Positions 15,404 through 22,291 of a DNA stretch of 27,403 nt are shown piece by piece. The DNA comes from an uncultured Candidatus Saccharibacteria bacterium. GTDB lineage: Bacteria > Patescibacteriota > Saccharimonadia > Saccharimonadales > Saccharimonadaceae. The position numbers were made by a program, and so were the translations under genes. Positions within the stretch are counted from its first letter, which is position 1. The number at the start of each line of letters is the position of its first letter. The notes beneath the pieces are model-generated. The model was not told where the DNA came from, made no database searches, and worked only from the letters and a program-made list of their open reading frames with translations. The stretch is taken from NCBI GenBank assembly GCA_949101405.1, contig CARYFM010000013.1, positions 1 to 27,403 on the forward strand, read 5' to 3'.

Positions 15404-15520
15404 TATTTTCGCACTTTTTTACTGGATATGCTTGCTAAATTTTCTAATTTTGTGCTAGGGTGAATACAGGAGTAAAGGGGCACCTAGATAATTTTTAACA
15501 AAATAGTAGAAAGGAGAGTT

Positions 15521-15592
15521 ATGTCGTTCACCTTCGGCCTCGGACGTTTACGTCTCAAGCTAGAAATTACCGCCACCAAGAGACGACGGTAA
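15521..15592 (+). CDS. Possible 23-aa basic peptide
   Basis: An excellent ribosome site (AGAAAGGAGAG, 2-3 nt gap) precedes ATG; the frame reads MSFTFGLGRLRLKLEITATK then RRR and TAA. It is the only coding signal in the gap 15404-15676, on the strand opposite its neighbours. A plausible promoter lies upstream (TTGCTA...TGTGCTAGGGT around 15430-15462). The peptide is basic and amphipathic. It could be an antimicrobial-like or ribosome-associated peptide, or a short leader with no product function. The CDS is judged from the ribosome site alone. Confidence 0.45.
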   Translation: MSFTFGLGRLRLKLEITATKRRR

Positions 15593-15676
15593 TCCAAAAA
15601 CGTTATAACCCCATTCTACCACGCTTTGACGTCAATGTCTAGGCAAAATGCCCCTTTTGCTCCCAGAAGGGCCTAC

Positions 15677-16453
15677 CTAATCTGGCAGCGTCAGCACCTC
15701 ACACCCATCTTCTGTAACCAATATTGTATGTTCACAATGACAACCAATTGAACCATCTTTCATCTTCACTGTCCAATTGCTACTCTTATCCACATAATTC
15801 GCCGGCTTCCCTAGACATGACATTGGCTCAATACAGATCGTATCGCCAACTTTCAAAGTGTAACCATGCCCACGTGCCCCATAATTCGGCACGTCTGGCT
15901 TCATGTGCATCTCTTTGCCAATCCCATGCCCGATGTAGTTTTCAATCACTCCTAGTTTACCCGCTCTAAGCACCTTTTCCACAGCATAACCAATATCACC
16001 AATTTTTGCTCCCGCTCGTACAGTGTCAATCCCAGCCCACATCGCTTTTTCGGTGGTTGCAATCATCTGCTTCACCGCTGGTGAACCCTTCCCCCCTACT
16101 ATCATCGTAAAGGCTGAATCTACGTAATATCCATCATAGAGAATATCGAGGTCGAAACTCACTTTGTCTCCATCCTCTAGCACCTCATCCGTTGGCGCAC
16201 CATGCACCAGTTCGTCATTTACAGAAATACAAATTGCTCCCGGAAAATCCTCTTCCAGATAATCATACGCCACCTTTGCTCCCCGCTTCTCAATCTCAGA
16301 CCGTACCCAAGCGTCAATTTCTTTCCCAGTCATACTCGCTTGCACATAGGCTTTCAAATCACGCAACAAATTACCTAAGATCTTCCCGCCCTTCCGCATT
16401 GCGACTATCTTTTCTTCCAAATTCTCAGACGTCTGAACAAATTTTTTATTCAT
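15677..16453 (-). CDS. map: Methionine aminopeptidase, type I
   Basis: Removes the N-terminal Met after deformylation. The 258-aa length is normal for type Ia. Metal ligands are visible in order: Asp in VSFDLDILYDGYYVDSAF (two Asp), His in YIGHGIGKEMHMKP, Glu in CIEPM and Glu in CEHTILV. The ATG at 16453 overlaps the adk stop by 8 nt (ATGAATAA) and has AGAGG six bases upstream, so it is coupled to adk; the adk-map pair is a common bacterial order. No auxiliary N-terminal zinc domain. def and fmt, which act just before Map, are 5-6 kb away in this window. Confidence 0.97.
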   Translation of the reverse strand: MNKKFVQTSENLEEKIVAMRKGGKILGNLLRDLKAYVQASMTGKEIDAWVRSEIEKRGAKVAYDYLEEDFPGAICISVNDELVHGAPTDEVLEDGDKVSFDLDILYDGYYVDSAFTMIVGGKGSPAVKQMIATTEKAMWAGIDTVRAGAKIGDIGYAVEKVLRAGKLGVIENYIGHGIGKEMHMKPDVPNYGARGHGYTLKVGDTICIEPMSCLGKPANYVDKSSNWTVKMKDGSIGCHCEHTILVTEDGCEVLTLPD

Positions 16454-16988
16454 TTTCTGCCTCTGTTATCACTTGATTTATCCGCTGTTGCACTTCCTCA
16501 ATTGTCCCCACACCGTCTATATCCTTAATCTTCACTCCCTGCGCCTTTAGAATCTCACAAACTGAATAAATATTTTGTTCAACAATCCGAAACCGCTCTT
16601 CAATCGCTTCAATACTCTTATCGTCTGCCCGACCCCGTAGCTCCATGCGGTGAATCAACTCAGCTTTCGGAACGATAATCCGCACCACCACCTCAATCCT
16701 ATCGGCCACATTCGCCGCAATCCATTCTGCTTGTTCCACCGTACGCGGATAACCATCTACTACCGCGTCTTTACCTGCCGCAAAAACTTCAGCCATCGCC
16801 TGCCCCATCAATGGAATCGTAATCGTATCTGGCACCAGCTCGCCTTGCCGCTGTAATTCGTGCACCTGTTCATCCGGCGTATCGCGCAATACCTGTCCAG
16901 CCGACAACCACACTCTCCCCGTAGTTTCGGCTAACATCTGACCCTGTGTACTTTTTCCTGACCCCGCTAAACCCATCAATATAATCAT
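16446..16988 (-). CDS. adk: Adenylate kinase (short-LID type)
   Basis: Interconverts 2 ADP with ATP and AMP. The P-loop GLAGSGKST is at about residues 6-14; VVDGYPRTVEQAEW is the AMP-binding/Walker-B-like signature (usually DGFPR); LRGRADD and the following arginine-containing helix (IEERFRIVEQN) supply the transferase arginines. The LID is short and has no zinc cysteines. The start at 16988 (MIILMGLAG) is preferred over one 24 nt upstream because the promoter -10 lies at 16998-17003, which would make the mRNA leaderless. 180 aa is at the small end of the family. Overlaps map. Confidence 0.93.
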   Translation of the reverse strand: MIILMGLAGSGKSTQGQMLAETTGRVWLSAGQVLRDTPDEQVHELQRQGELVPDTITIPLMGQAMAEVFAAGKDAVVDGYPRTVEQAEWIAANVADRIEVVVRIIVPKAELIHRMELRGRADDKSIEAIEERFRIVEQNIYSVCEILKAQGVKIKDIDGVGTIEEVQQRINQVITEAENE

Positions 16989-16997
16989 AACACTTCT

Positions 16998-17003
16998 ATT
17001 ATA
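16998..17003 (-). promoter_or_regulatory. adk -10 box (leaderless)
   Basis: TATAAT, 9 nt before the ATG at 16988. The -35 is weak. Confidence 0.65.
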
Positions 17004-17028
17004 ACACCACATTTCATCAAATCTTTTA

Positions 17029-17147
17029 GTAATCTACTAACTAAATTTTGGGGGTCGGGGTTCCCGCGACCTGTCGTTACAGGCGCGTGCCCCCTTAGTT
17101 CTCGGCCGTAGCCTGCGAAATCCCCCAAAATTTAGTTATCAGATTAC
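17029..17147. repeat. Intergenic 119-bp palindromic element with GTCGTTAC core
   Basis: Arms of 26 bp (17029-17054 and 17122-17147) match at 24 of 26 positions, including the perfect 14-bp CTAAATTTTGGGGG and complement. Inside is the hairpin CCTGTCGTTACAGG (17070-17083), offset 11 bp from the element centre. The priA and fmt insertions show the same core and a similar offset. It fills the gap between divergent adk and rpsU. Confidence 0.85.
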
Positions 17148-17167
17148 CGTAAAATTCCTAAAAAGTG

Positions 17168-17196
17168 TTGCCGAATAGAGAAAAATTTGTTATAAT
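17168..17196 (+). promoter_or_regulatory. rpsU promoter (leaderless)
   Basis: TTGCCG, 17-bp spacer, TATAAT, then 9 nt to ATG. Confidence 0.82.
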
Positions 17197-17205
17197 GCAA
17201 ACAGT

Positions 17206-17424
17206 ATGGCAATCAAAGTTACACGTAAAGATCAGAACGAGGCTAATGAAAACCTCATTCGTCGCTTCAATCGTAAGGTTTTGCAGAGCGGTATCATGCC
17301 TCTCAAGAAATCGCAGATGCGTTTTTCTAAGCCAATTTCGAAGCGTGAACGCCGCAGCAAGGCTATCATCCGCGAGATTCGTCGCGCCGAGAAAGCCGAG
17401 CGCATGCGCCTTGGGCTGAAATAA
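17206..17424 (+). CDS. rpsU: Ribosomal protein bS21
   Basis: A small-subunit protein near the anti-Shine-Dalgarno region of 16S rRNA. The 72-aa, strongly basic sequence (NENLIRRFNRKVLQSGIM, then KRERRSKAIIREIRRAEK) is typical of the family. The promoter -10 ends only 9 nt before the ATG, so translation probably starts on a nearly leaderless mRNA. That is notable for a protein that sits near the mRNA exit of the 30S subunit. Single-gene unit: terminator at 17429-17457; the palindromic element lies upstream. Confidence 0.96.
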   Translation: MAIKVTRKDQNEANENLIRRFNRKVLQSGIMPLKKSQMRFSKPISKRERRSKAIIREIRRAEKAERMRLGLK

Positions 17425-17428
17425 TCGA

Positions 17429-17457
17429 AAAATAACCTCGCACAGGGGTTATTTTTT
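17429..17457 (+). terminator. rpsU terminator
   Basis: AATAACC, loop, GGGGTTATT followed by TTTTT. Confidence 0.88.
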
Positions 17458-17477
17458 CTTGGTAAACACTACAGATA

Positions 17478-17495
17478 ATCCCTCCACGGAGGGAT
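17478..17495. repeat. Small perfect hairpin between rpsU and recJ
   Basis: ATCCCTCC-AC-GGAGGGAT. Possibly part of recJ termination on the minus strand, but no T run follows on either side. Confidence 0.4.
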
Positions 17496-17550
17496 ATATT
17501 CTCATTCTAGTACAAAAAATAAATATTATCAAGCATAAACACCTCTAATC

Positions 17551-19182
17551 TCAGACAATTGCTAGTTTTACGATTCTCCCCTCCACACTACGCAAACCTC
17601 GATATTCATTCTCCCCCAATGTAATCCAGGCATTAATTATTTCACCACCCCTTAACCGTAAATACTCTTCTGGCGCATAAAACTGAATCAATTTTAAACT
17701 TTTACCATTCTGATCCCAAACCGTCAGGCGTAAATGCTTCCCGTCAGCACCTAATTTAGCCGCTTCAACTACTCGTACTTCCGGCAACAGAAAAATCGGC
17801 TCCTCGTTCCCCATGCCATACGGCTCCAATTTCTGCAATTCCGTTACTAACTCCAGTGAAAACTGATCAAAATCCCTCACCTGTAAATCTTCCTTTATAC
17901 CCAAAAAACGTTCCTGGTTTTTTAGTTGCAATCCATCATAATAAGCATTAATTGCTCGCCGAAAATCATCAATTTTGCCTAGTGCCACCTTCAGGCCGCA
18001 AGCTTCGGCGTGACCACCACCAGCAACAATATAGTCCTTACAAACCGCTAACGCTTCTGCTAAGTTGAACTCGCCGAAGCTGCGGCCGGAGCCCTTGAAC
18101 ACCCCATCGGTTTCGGCGAGCACAATGGCGGGGCGGTGGTATTTCTCCACTAGTTTCCCTGCCACAATACCCAAAATCCCCTCATGCCAATTTCCACATT
18201 CTACCATCACCGCCCCGCCATCCACGCCGCGGGTCTCAATTTCCTTGAATGCGGCCTGCTGCTGCGTCTTGCGCGCCTTATTCAAATTTTCTAGTTGCAC
18301 CGCCAACATTGCTGCCTGTGAACGATTTTCCGCCAGCAGCAGCCGCAGTGCCTGCTCAGCACTTTCCATTCGACCCGCGGCGTTCAGACGCGGCCCGATC
18401 TGAAATCCTACCGCCTCACTATTTAACCGTTTCACCCCTGCGACTAACATCAGCTCCTTTAGTCCCGCGCGCCGCGTCTTTTCCAAAACTTTAAAACCAT
18501 AAAAGCATAATCGCCGATTTTCCCCCCTCAACCACATACTGTCACAAATCGTACCAATCAAAACTAAATCCAATAACCATTTCTCCTGCCCCTCTGGTAT
18601 CAGCCCAGCCTTTACCAAAGCCTGTGCCAACTTAAATACCACCCCCACCCCAGCCAGCTCTCGCAATGATGTCTTAGAAGGGCCCAGCGAATCCGAAGAT
18701 AACCAATCTTTGCGTTTAGGATTAACTACAGCCACGGCCTGAGGCAGCGTATCACCACACTCATGATGATCCGTTACTACCACATCTACCCCTATCTCTG
18801 CTAATTGCGCCACCACCTCGTGGTTACGGCTACCACAATCCACCGTCATCACCAAATTAGCACCTAGTTCCTTTGCTTTCTCTACTACCTTAGTGCTCAT
18901 TCCATAACCGTCCAAGAAACGGTTTGGTAACATAATTTCTATCGCTTTTACCCCCGCCAAAACCAATATATCACGTAGTGCCGTGCTAGCAGTTACACCA
19001 TCCGCATCATAATCACCATAAATCAGGACTTTTTCACCATTTTGCACCGCTTGGCGTACTCGCTTTACCGCCTTATCCATATCTGGTAAAACCCAAGCAT
19101 CTATACATTCATCGTATTTTGGGTCCAAAAAGCCCGGCTCTACCTCCCGCGCCCGCAGTAACTCTTCAAAAAGCGCACTCAC
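17551..19182 (-). CDS. recJ: Single-strand-specific exonuclease RecJ
   Basis: A 5'-3' ssDNA exonuclease for repair and recombination. DHH-family motifs in order: YGDYDADGVTAS (about 55-66), VMTVDCGSRN (about 110-119), VVVTDHHECGD (about 135-146), and the DHHA1-type GGGHAEACGLK toward the C-terminus. 543 aa fits the core plus OB domain. It overlaps the upstream winged-helix gene by 4 nt (ATGA). Between VNPKRKDW and LRELAGVGVVFK the protein carries about 10 extra residues (LSSDSLGPSK...) produced by a small palindromic insertion, where most relatives have a short link. Catalytic residues are intact. Confidence 0.94.
   Translation of the reverse strand: MSALFEELLRAREVEPGFLDPKYDECIDAWVLPDMDKAVKRVRQAVQNGEKVLIYGDYDADGVTASTALRDILVLAGVKAIEIMLPNRFLDGYGMSTKVVEKAKELGANLVMTVDCGSRNHEVVAQLAEIGVDVVVTDHHECGDTLPQAVAVVNPKRKDWLSSDSLGPSKTSLRELAGVGVVFKLAQALVKAGLIPEGQEKWLLDLVLIGTICDSMWLRGENRRLCFYGFKVLEKTRRAGLKELMLVAGVKRLNSEAVGFQIGPRLNAAGRMESAEQALRLLLAENRSQAAMLAVQLENLNKARKTQQQAAFKEIETRGVDGGAVMVECGNWHEGILGIVAGKLVEKYHRPAIVLAETDGVFKGSGRSFGEFNLAEALAVCKDYIVAGGGHAEACGLKVALGKIDDFRRAINAYYDGLQLKNQERFLGIKEDLQVRDFDQFSLELVTELQKLEPYGMGNEEPIFLLPEVRVVEAAKLGADGKHLRLTVWDQNGKSLKLIQFYAPEEYLRLRGGEIINAWITLGENEYRGLRSVEGRIVKLAIV
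18662..18714 (-). repeat. Short in-frame palindromic insertion in recJ
   Basis: A 53-bp segment with arms CGCAATGAT (18662-18670) and ATCTTTGCG (18706-18714), 8 of 9 paired, and a central GGGCCC. In the recJ sense it contains TTATCTTCGGATTCG followed by a further match (CTGGGCC against GTGAGCC) to ileS copy 2, read in the same frame (LSSDS). The arms are shorter and less symmetric than in priA or fmt. Confidence 0.6.
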
Positions 19183-19478
19183 CCCAAAGATTTATCGGCT
19201 TTGTTAGTCTTGGACATCTGTTGAGATTTTATCACCATACTTTGCAACTCTTTAAGCAAAGGAAACTGTTTGTTCATTTGATAAATCTTGGTGTTACCCT
19301 TCTGCGATACCAACAAAAAACCACCGCGCTCGAGCCTCTGTAACTCCCGCTGAATATTTCCTGGGTCTTCCTTAATCAACTTCGACAGTGCCCGCACATG
19401 CGTCTTAAAATCTGGATATTTCGCAAAAACCACAACGATCTTCCGTCGTACCCGTGATGTGATGAAGATATCTAACAT
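19179..19478 (-). CDS. Winged-helix DNA-binding protein
   Basis: A 99-aa protein with the pattern of an ArsR/MarR-like winged helix: an N-terminal helix (SRVRRKIVVVFAKYP), a recognition helix (DPGNIQRELQRLERGGFL) and a wing (LLVSQKGNTKIYQMN). No metal-binding cysteines. ATG at 19478 with AGAGGAGAGG upstream; the end overlaps recJ by 4 nt. It is divergent from priA, and the shared promoter region contains the palindrome GTTGTGATTTTTACAAC over both -35 elements, the natural place for autoregulation and co-control of priA. That role is inference from position. Confidence 0.78.
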   Translation of the reverse strand: MLDIFITSRVRRKIVVVFAKYPDFKTHVRALSKLIKEDPGNIQRELQRLERGGFLLVSQKGNTKIYQMNKQFPLLKELQSMVIKSQQMSKTNKADKSLG

Positions 19479-19499
19479 TTTACCTCTCCTCTACCTTCT

Positions 19500-19550
19500 A
19501 TTATATCCCATGTTGTGATTTTTACAACCCAATTTTCCCTATGTTATAAT
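19500..19550. promoter_or_regulatory. Divergent promoters and operator-like palindrome (winged-helix/recJ and priA)
   Basis: Minus promoter: TTGTAA, 16 bp, TATAAT (19500-19527). Plus promoter: TTTACA, 18 bp, TATAAT (19521-19550). The two -35 boxes overlap, and the 17-bp palindrome GTTGT-N7-ACAAC (19512-19528) covers both. Confidence 0.72.
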
Positions 19551-19556
19551 ATCCCT

Positions 19557-21689
19557 ATGTATTTCGAGGTAATCCCCACCGAAGTTTTTCGGGAAAATGG
19601 TGGTGCGCTAACATATCAAAGCGACCAAAAGCTACTTCCAGGGCAAATTGTACTTGTACCCCTTGGAAAACGTACCGTCACGGGAATTGTCACCCGCCGA
19701 ATTACCAAAGTCAACTTTCCTACCAAGCCAATTACGCGCTTGCTACATCCCTATCCTCTTCCGCACCATTTGCTTCAATCAATAACCTGGTTAGCAAAAT
19801 ATTACCTTTCCACACTCCCCGCTACTGCTAGCCTGATGATACCAGCCGGAATTGCGGCTAGAGGCGCTCTAAAAGGCTCTCTAGGCGACGATGCAAGCGT
19901 AACCGATAAAAACAACGTCAGAAAACCAGAACCCCCTTCTACGACCAATGAAAGGCCAAATACCACAAATCAAGCCAAAATCCCATTAATTGAACTGAAT
20001 ATTGCCCAAAAAACTGCTCTAAAAGCCCTCCAGGAGGCCTCAGGCACCACGCGTCTACTCCGAGGCGTTACAGGTAGCGGCAAAACTAATATCTATCTCA
20101 AAATGGCCGCAGAATGCCTAAAAGGGCAAAAATCCGTCATTTTGTTAGTCCCAGAAATCGCCCTCACCAGCCAATTAGTCAGAATTTTTGAACAAACCTT
20201 TGGTAATTTGGTTACCGTCATCCACTCCAACCAAACCCTCAGCGAACGCCGCAAAACCTGGCTCAACCTGCTCGAGGCAACCTGCGGAGAGGTGATACTT
20301 GGCACCTCCCAAGAGCCCAGTCGCGACCAACGGGGAGCGCTTTTGGAGTGCAGCCTCGCCCGTAACGACGGGCCGAGGCAAACGTGCTCGGAGAAGTGCC
20401 AAGTATCACCCACACCGCAAATCGTTATTGGGCCGCGTTCAGCCTTGCTTTCTCCCCTTGGTAATCTGGGTTTAATCATCATCGACGAAGCTCATGAAAG
20501 CGCTTATTACCAAGAAAATAACCCCCGTTATTCCGCTCTACGCTTGGCTAGTTTTATAGCACGCCAGCTCAAAATCCCCTGCATTGCTGGAACCGCCACC
20601 CCCAACATCGTCGACTACCATCTAGCCAAAACTCACCATTCCCTCGTCGAACTCTCTCAAAAAGCCAAAACTAACGCTATTGACCCAGAAGTCACTATTG
20701 TTGACCTCAAAGACCACCTAAACTTTCCTAAAAATCGTTATTTTTCTCAACAACTTCTAGAAAAAATTACCCAAAACCTCCATAATCACCAACAAACCCT
20801 GATTTTTCATAATCGCCGTGGTTCATCACCTCTTACAATTTGCGAACAATGTGGTTGGCAGGCGCTCTGTCCAGAATGTTATCTACCCATGACCTTGCAT
20901 GCCGACGGATATTTACTTACTTGCCATATCTGTGGGCACGAAGAAAAAGTCCCCTCTAGCTGCCCAAACTGCCATCACCCCGATATTATTCACAAAGGTT
21001 TTGGCACCAAACTCCTTGAAACCGAGCTAAAACACCTCTTCCCCTCAGCCAAAATCACTCGTTTTGATGGTGATAACAAAAAGGATCATGACTTAACGAG
21101 CCTCTATCACTCCGTCAAATCTGGTGAAATCGATATCCTAATTGGCACGCAAACTCTAGCCCGCGGGCTAGATCTGCCCCACCTAGCCACCGTAGGTATT
21201 GTACAGGCCGACTCTGGCTTAGCTTTACCAGACTTCGCAGCCGAAGAACGCAGCTTTGAACTCCTTACTCAAGTCATTGGTCGAGTTGGTCGTGGGCATC
21301 TCGACACTGCTAACGTCATTGTGCAAACGTATCAACCGAACCACCCCGTTATCCAGACTGCTATTAAAGCTGATTACGCCACTTTTGCGTCGTATCTCCT
21401 ACAAAAGCGCCACGCTCAACAATTACCGCCTTTCACCTATCTTGCTCGCCTTGCTATTACCTACAAGACCGAAAAAACCACCCTTGCTAAAATCCGTCAC
21501 GCCCATGAAGTTCTGAGCCGCACCCCAAACATTCAAATCTCTCCGCCCATGCCAGCTTTTCATGAACGTACTAACCGCGGTTATACTTGGCAACTCATCC
21601 TCAAGTCTCCTTCCCGCACCGCTCTGCAAAAAGCCCTCTTGCCTTTCCAAAAATTCCGCATCGAACTAGACCCTCCATCAATTTTGTAA
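19557..21689 (+). CDS. priA: Primosomal protein N' (replication restart helicase PriA)
   Basis: Reloads the replisome at collapsed forks. The 710-aa SF2 helicase has an N-terminal 3'-DNA-binding region (MYFEVIPTEVF...), Walker A GVTGSGKT (about 170-177), LLVPEIALTSQ, Walker B LIIIDEAHE (about 306-314), the zinc cysteines CEQCGWQALCPEC and CHICG...CPNC, GTQTLARGLDLP and QVIGRVGRG. The ATG at 19557 lies 6 nt after the -10, so it is probably leaderless; an upstream in-frame start at 19515 would lie before the promoter. Two non-standard segments: about residues 100-140 (ARGALKGSLGDD..., a low-complexity linker) and about 241-286, a clear palindromic insertion between the helix TWLNLLEA and PQIVIGPRSALL. 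The helicase motifs are untouched. Confidence 0.96.
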   Translation: MYFEVIPTEVFRENGGALTYQSDQKLLPGQIVLVPLGKRTVTGIVTRRITKVNFPTKPITRLLHPYPLPHHLLQSITWLAKYYLSTLPATASLMIPAGIAARGALKGSLGDDASVTDKNNVRKPEPPSTTNERPNTTNQAKIPLIELNIAQKTALKALQEASGTTRLLRGVTGSGKTNIYLKMAAECLKGQKSVILLVPEIALTSQLVRIFEQTFGNLVTVIHSNQTLSERRKTWLNLLEATCGEVILGTSQEPSRDQRGALLECSLARNDGPRQTCSEKCQVSPTPQIVIGPRSALLSPLGNLGLIIIDEAHESAYYQENNPRYSALRLASFIARQLKIPCIAGTATPNIVDYHLAKTHHSLVELSQKAKTNAIDPEVTIVDLKDHLNFPKNRYFSQQLLEKITQNLHNHQQTLIFHNRRGSSPLTICEQCGWQALCPECYLPMTLHADGYLLTCHICGHEEKVPSSCPNCHHPDIIHKGFGTKLLETELKHLFPSAKITRFDGDNKKDHDLTSLYHSVKSGEIDILIGTQTLARGLDLPHLATVGIVQADSGLALPDFAAEERSFELLTQVIGRVGRGHLDTANVIVQTYQPNHPVIQTAIKADYATFASYLLQKRHAQQLPPFTYLARLAITYKTEKTTLAKIRHAHEVLSRTPNIQISPPMPAFHERTNRGYTWQLILKSPSRTALQKALLPFQKFRIELDPPSIL
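20291..20410 (+). repeat. In-frame palindromic element inside priA
   Basis: Perfect 15-bp terminal inverted repeats GGTGATACTTGGCAC (20291-20305) and complement (20396-20410). The central hairpin (20353-20379) contains CCCGTAACGACGGG extended by GCCTCG/CGAGGC. It encodes about 40 residues including LARNDGP with no stop or frameshift. The element is 120 bp, with the core offset about 16 bp from the centre, matching the intergenic (119 bp) and fmt (127 bp) copies. Confidence 0.88.
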
Positions 21690-21697
21690 ATCTATGC

Positions 21698-21703
21698 TAT
21701 AAT
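21698..21703 (+). promoter_or_regulatory. def-fmt -10 box (leaderless)
   Basis: TGCTATAAT extended -10, then 9 nt to the def ATG, in the 23-bp gap after priA. Confidence 0.72.
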
Positions 21704-21712
21704 TAATTAACT

Positions 21713-22288
21713 ATGAGAGAAATTATTACTACTCCTGACCCTCGATTGCGCCAAAAATCATCCAAAGTCAATCACATCACTGATGAAACTCAAGAAATCA
21801 TCGCCGATATGGTGCGTCTCTCACTGGAATGGGAAAAACAACACCCCTATGAACTCTCTGCTGCCATGGCCGCACCACAAATGGGGGTCAATCAACGCAT
21901 CATCATTGTACGCGACGACTTTGACGATAAGAAAAACAATACTTTCACCGCCCTCATCAATCCCGAAATCATCAAAACCGATGGTAAAATCGTCAAAGAA
22001 CACGAGGGCTGCCTCTCCGTACCAGAAATCTACGGCTTAGTAGGGCGTCCACACAAAGTCAAAATCAAGGCCAAGCTAGCCGATGGCGCTGACGTCCGAC
22101 TCAAAGCTGACGGTTATCTCGCTCGTACTCTAATGCACGAAATCGACCACCTAGACGGCATTCTCTTTATCGACCACATCCGCGATGACAAAGATGCCTT
22201 TTATCGCTTAGATGATAAAGGCGATTTACAACCGGTCGATTACGACACAGAAATCAAGAATAACACCGATCTGTTCCCAGAGGAATAG
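21713..22288 (+). CDS. def: Peptide deformylase
   Basis: A metalloenzyme that removes the formyl group from nascent proteins. 191 aa. Motif 1 AMAAPQMGV (usual GxGLAAPQ, here with Ala in place of the first Gly), motif 2 EGCLSVP with the metal-ligand Cys, and motif 3 LMHEIDHLDG with the HExxH ligands. The ATG follows an extended -10 by 9 nt, so the transcript is probably leaderless. It is followed 3 nt after the stop by fmt, the enzyme that adds the group Def removes, the classic def-fmt pair. Confidence 0.97.
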   Translation: MREIITTPDPRLRQKSSKVNHITDETQEIIADMVRLSLEWEKQHPYELSAAMAAPQMGVNQRIIIVRDDFDDKKNNTFTALINPEIIKTDGKIVKEHEGCLSVPEIYGLVGRPHKVKIKAKLADGADVRLKADGYLARTLMHEIDHLDGILFIDHIRDDKDAFYRLDDKGDLQPVDYDTEIKNNTDLFPEE

Positions 22289-22291
22289 GCT

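Noticed and set aside
17029..17147. tRNA or other structured RNA gene between adk and rpsU
   Set aside because: The GC-rich core looked tRNA-like at first, but there is no TTCGA loop, anticodon arm or 7-bp acceptor pair; the symmetry is that of a palindromic element.
19856..19980. A second palindromic insertion in priA (residues about 100-140)
   Set aside because: There is a short CTAGAG/CTCTAG pair, and the translation RGALKGSLGDDAS resembles other inserts, but the arms are too short and linkers vary naturally here. Left as a possibility only.
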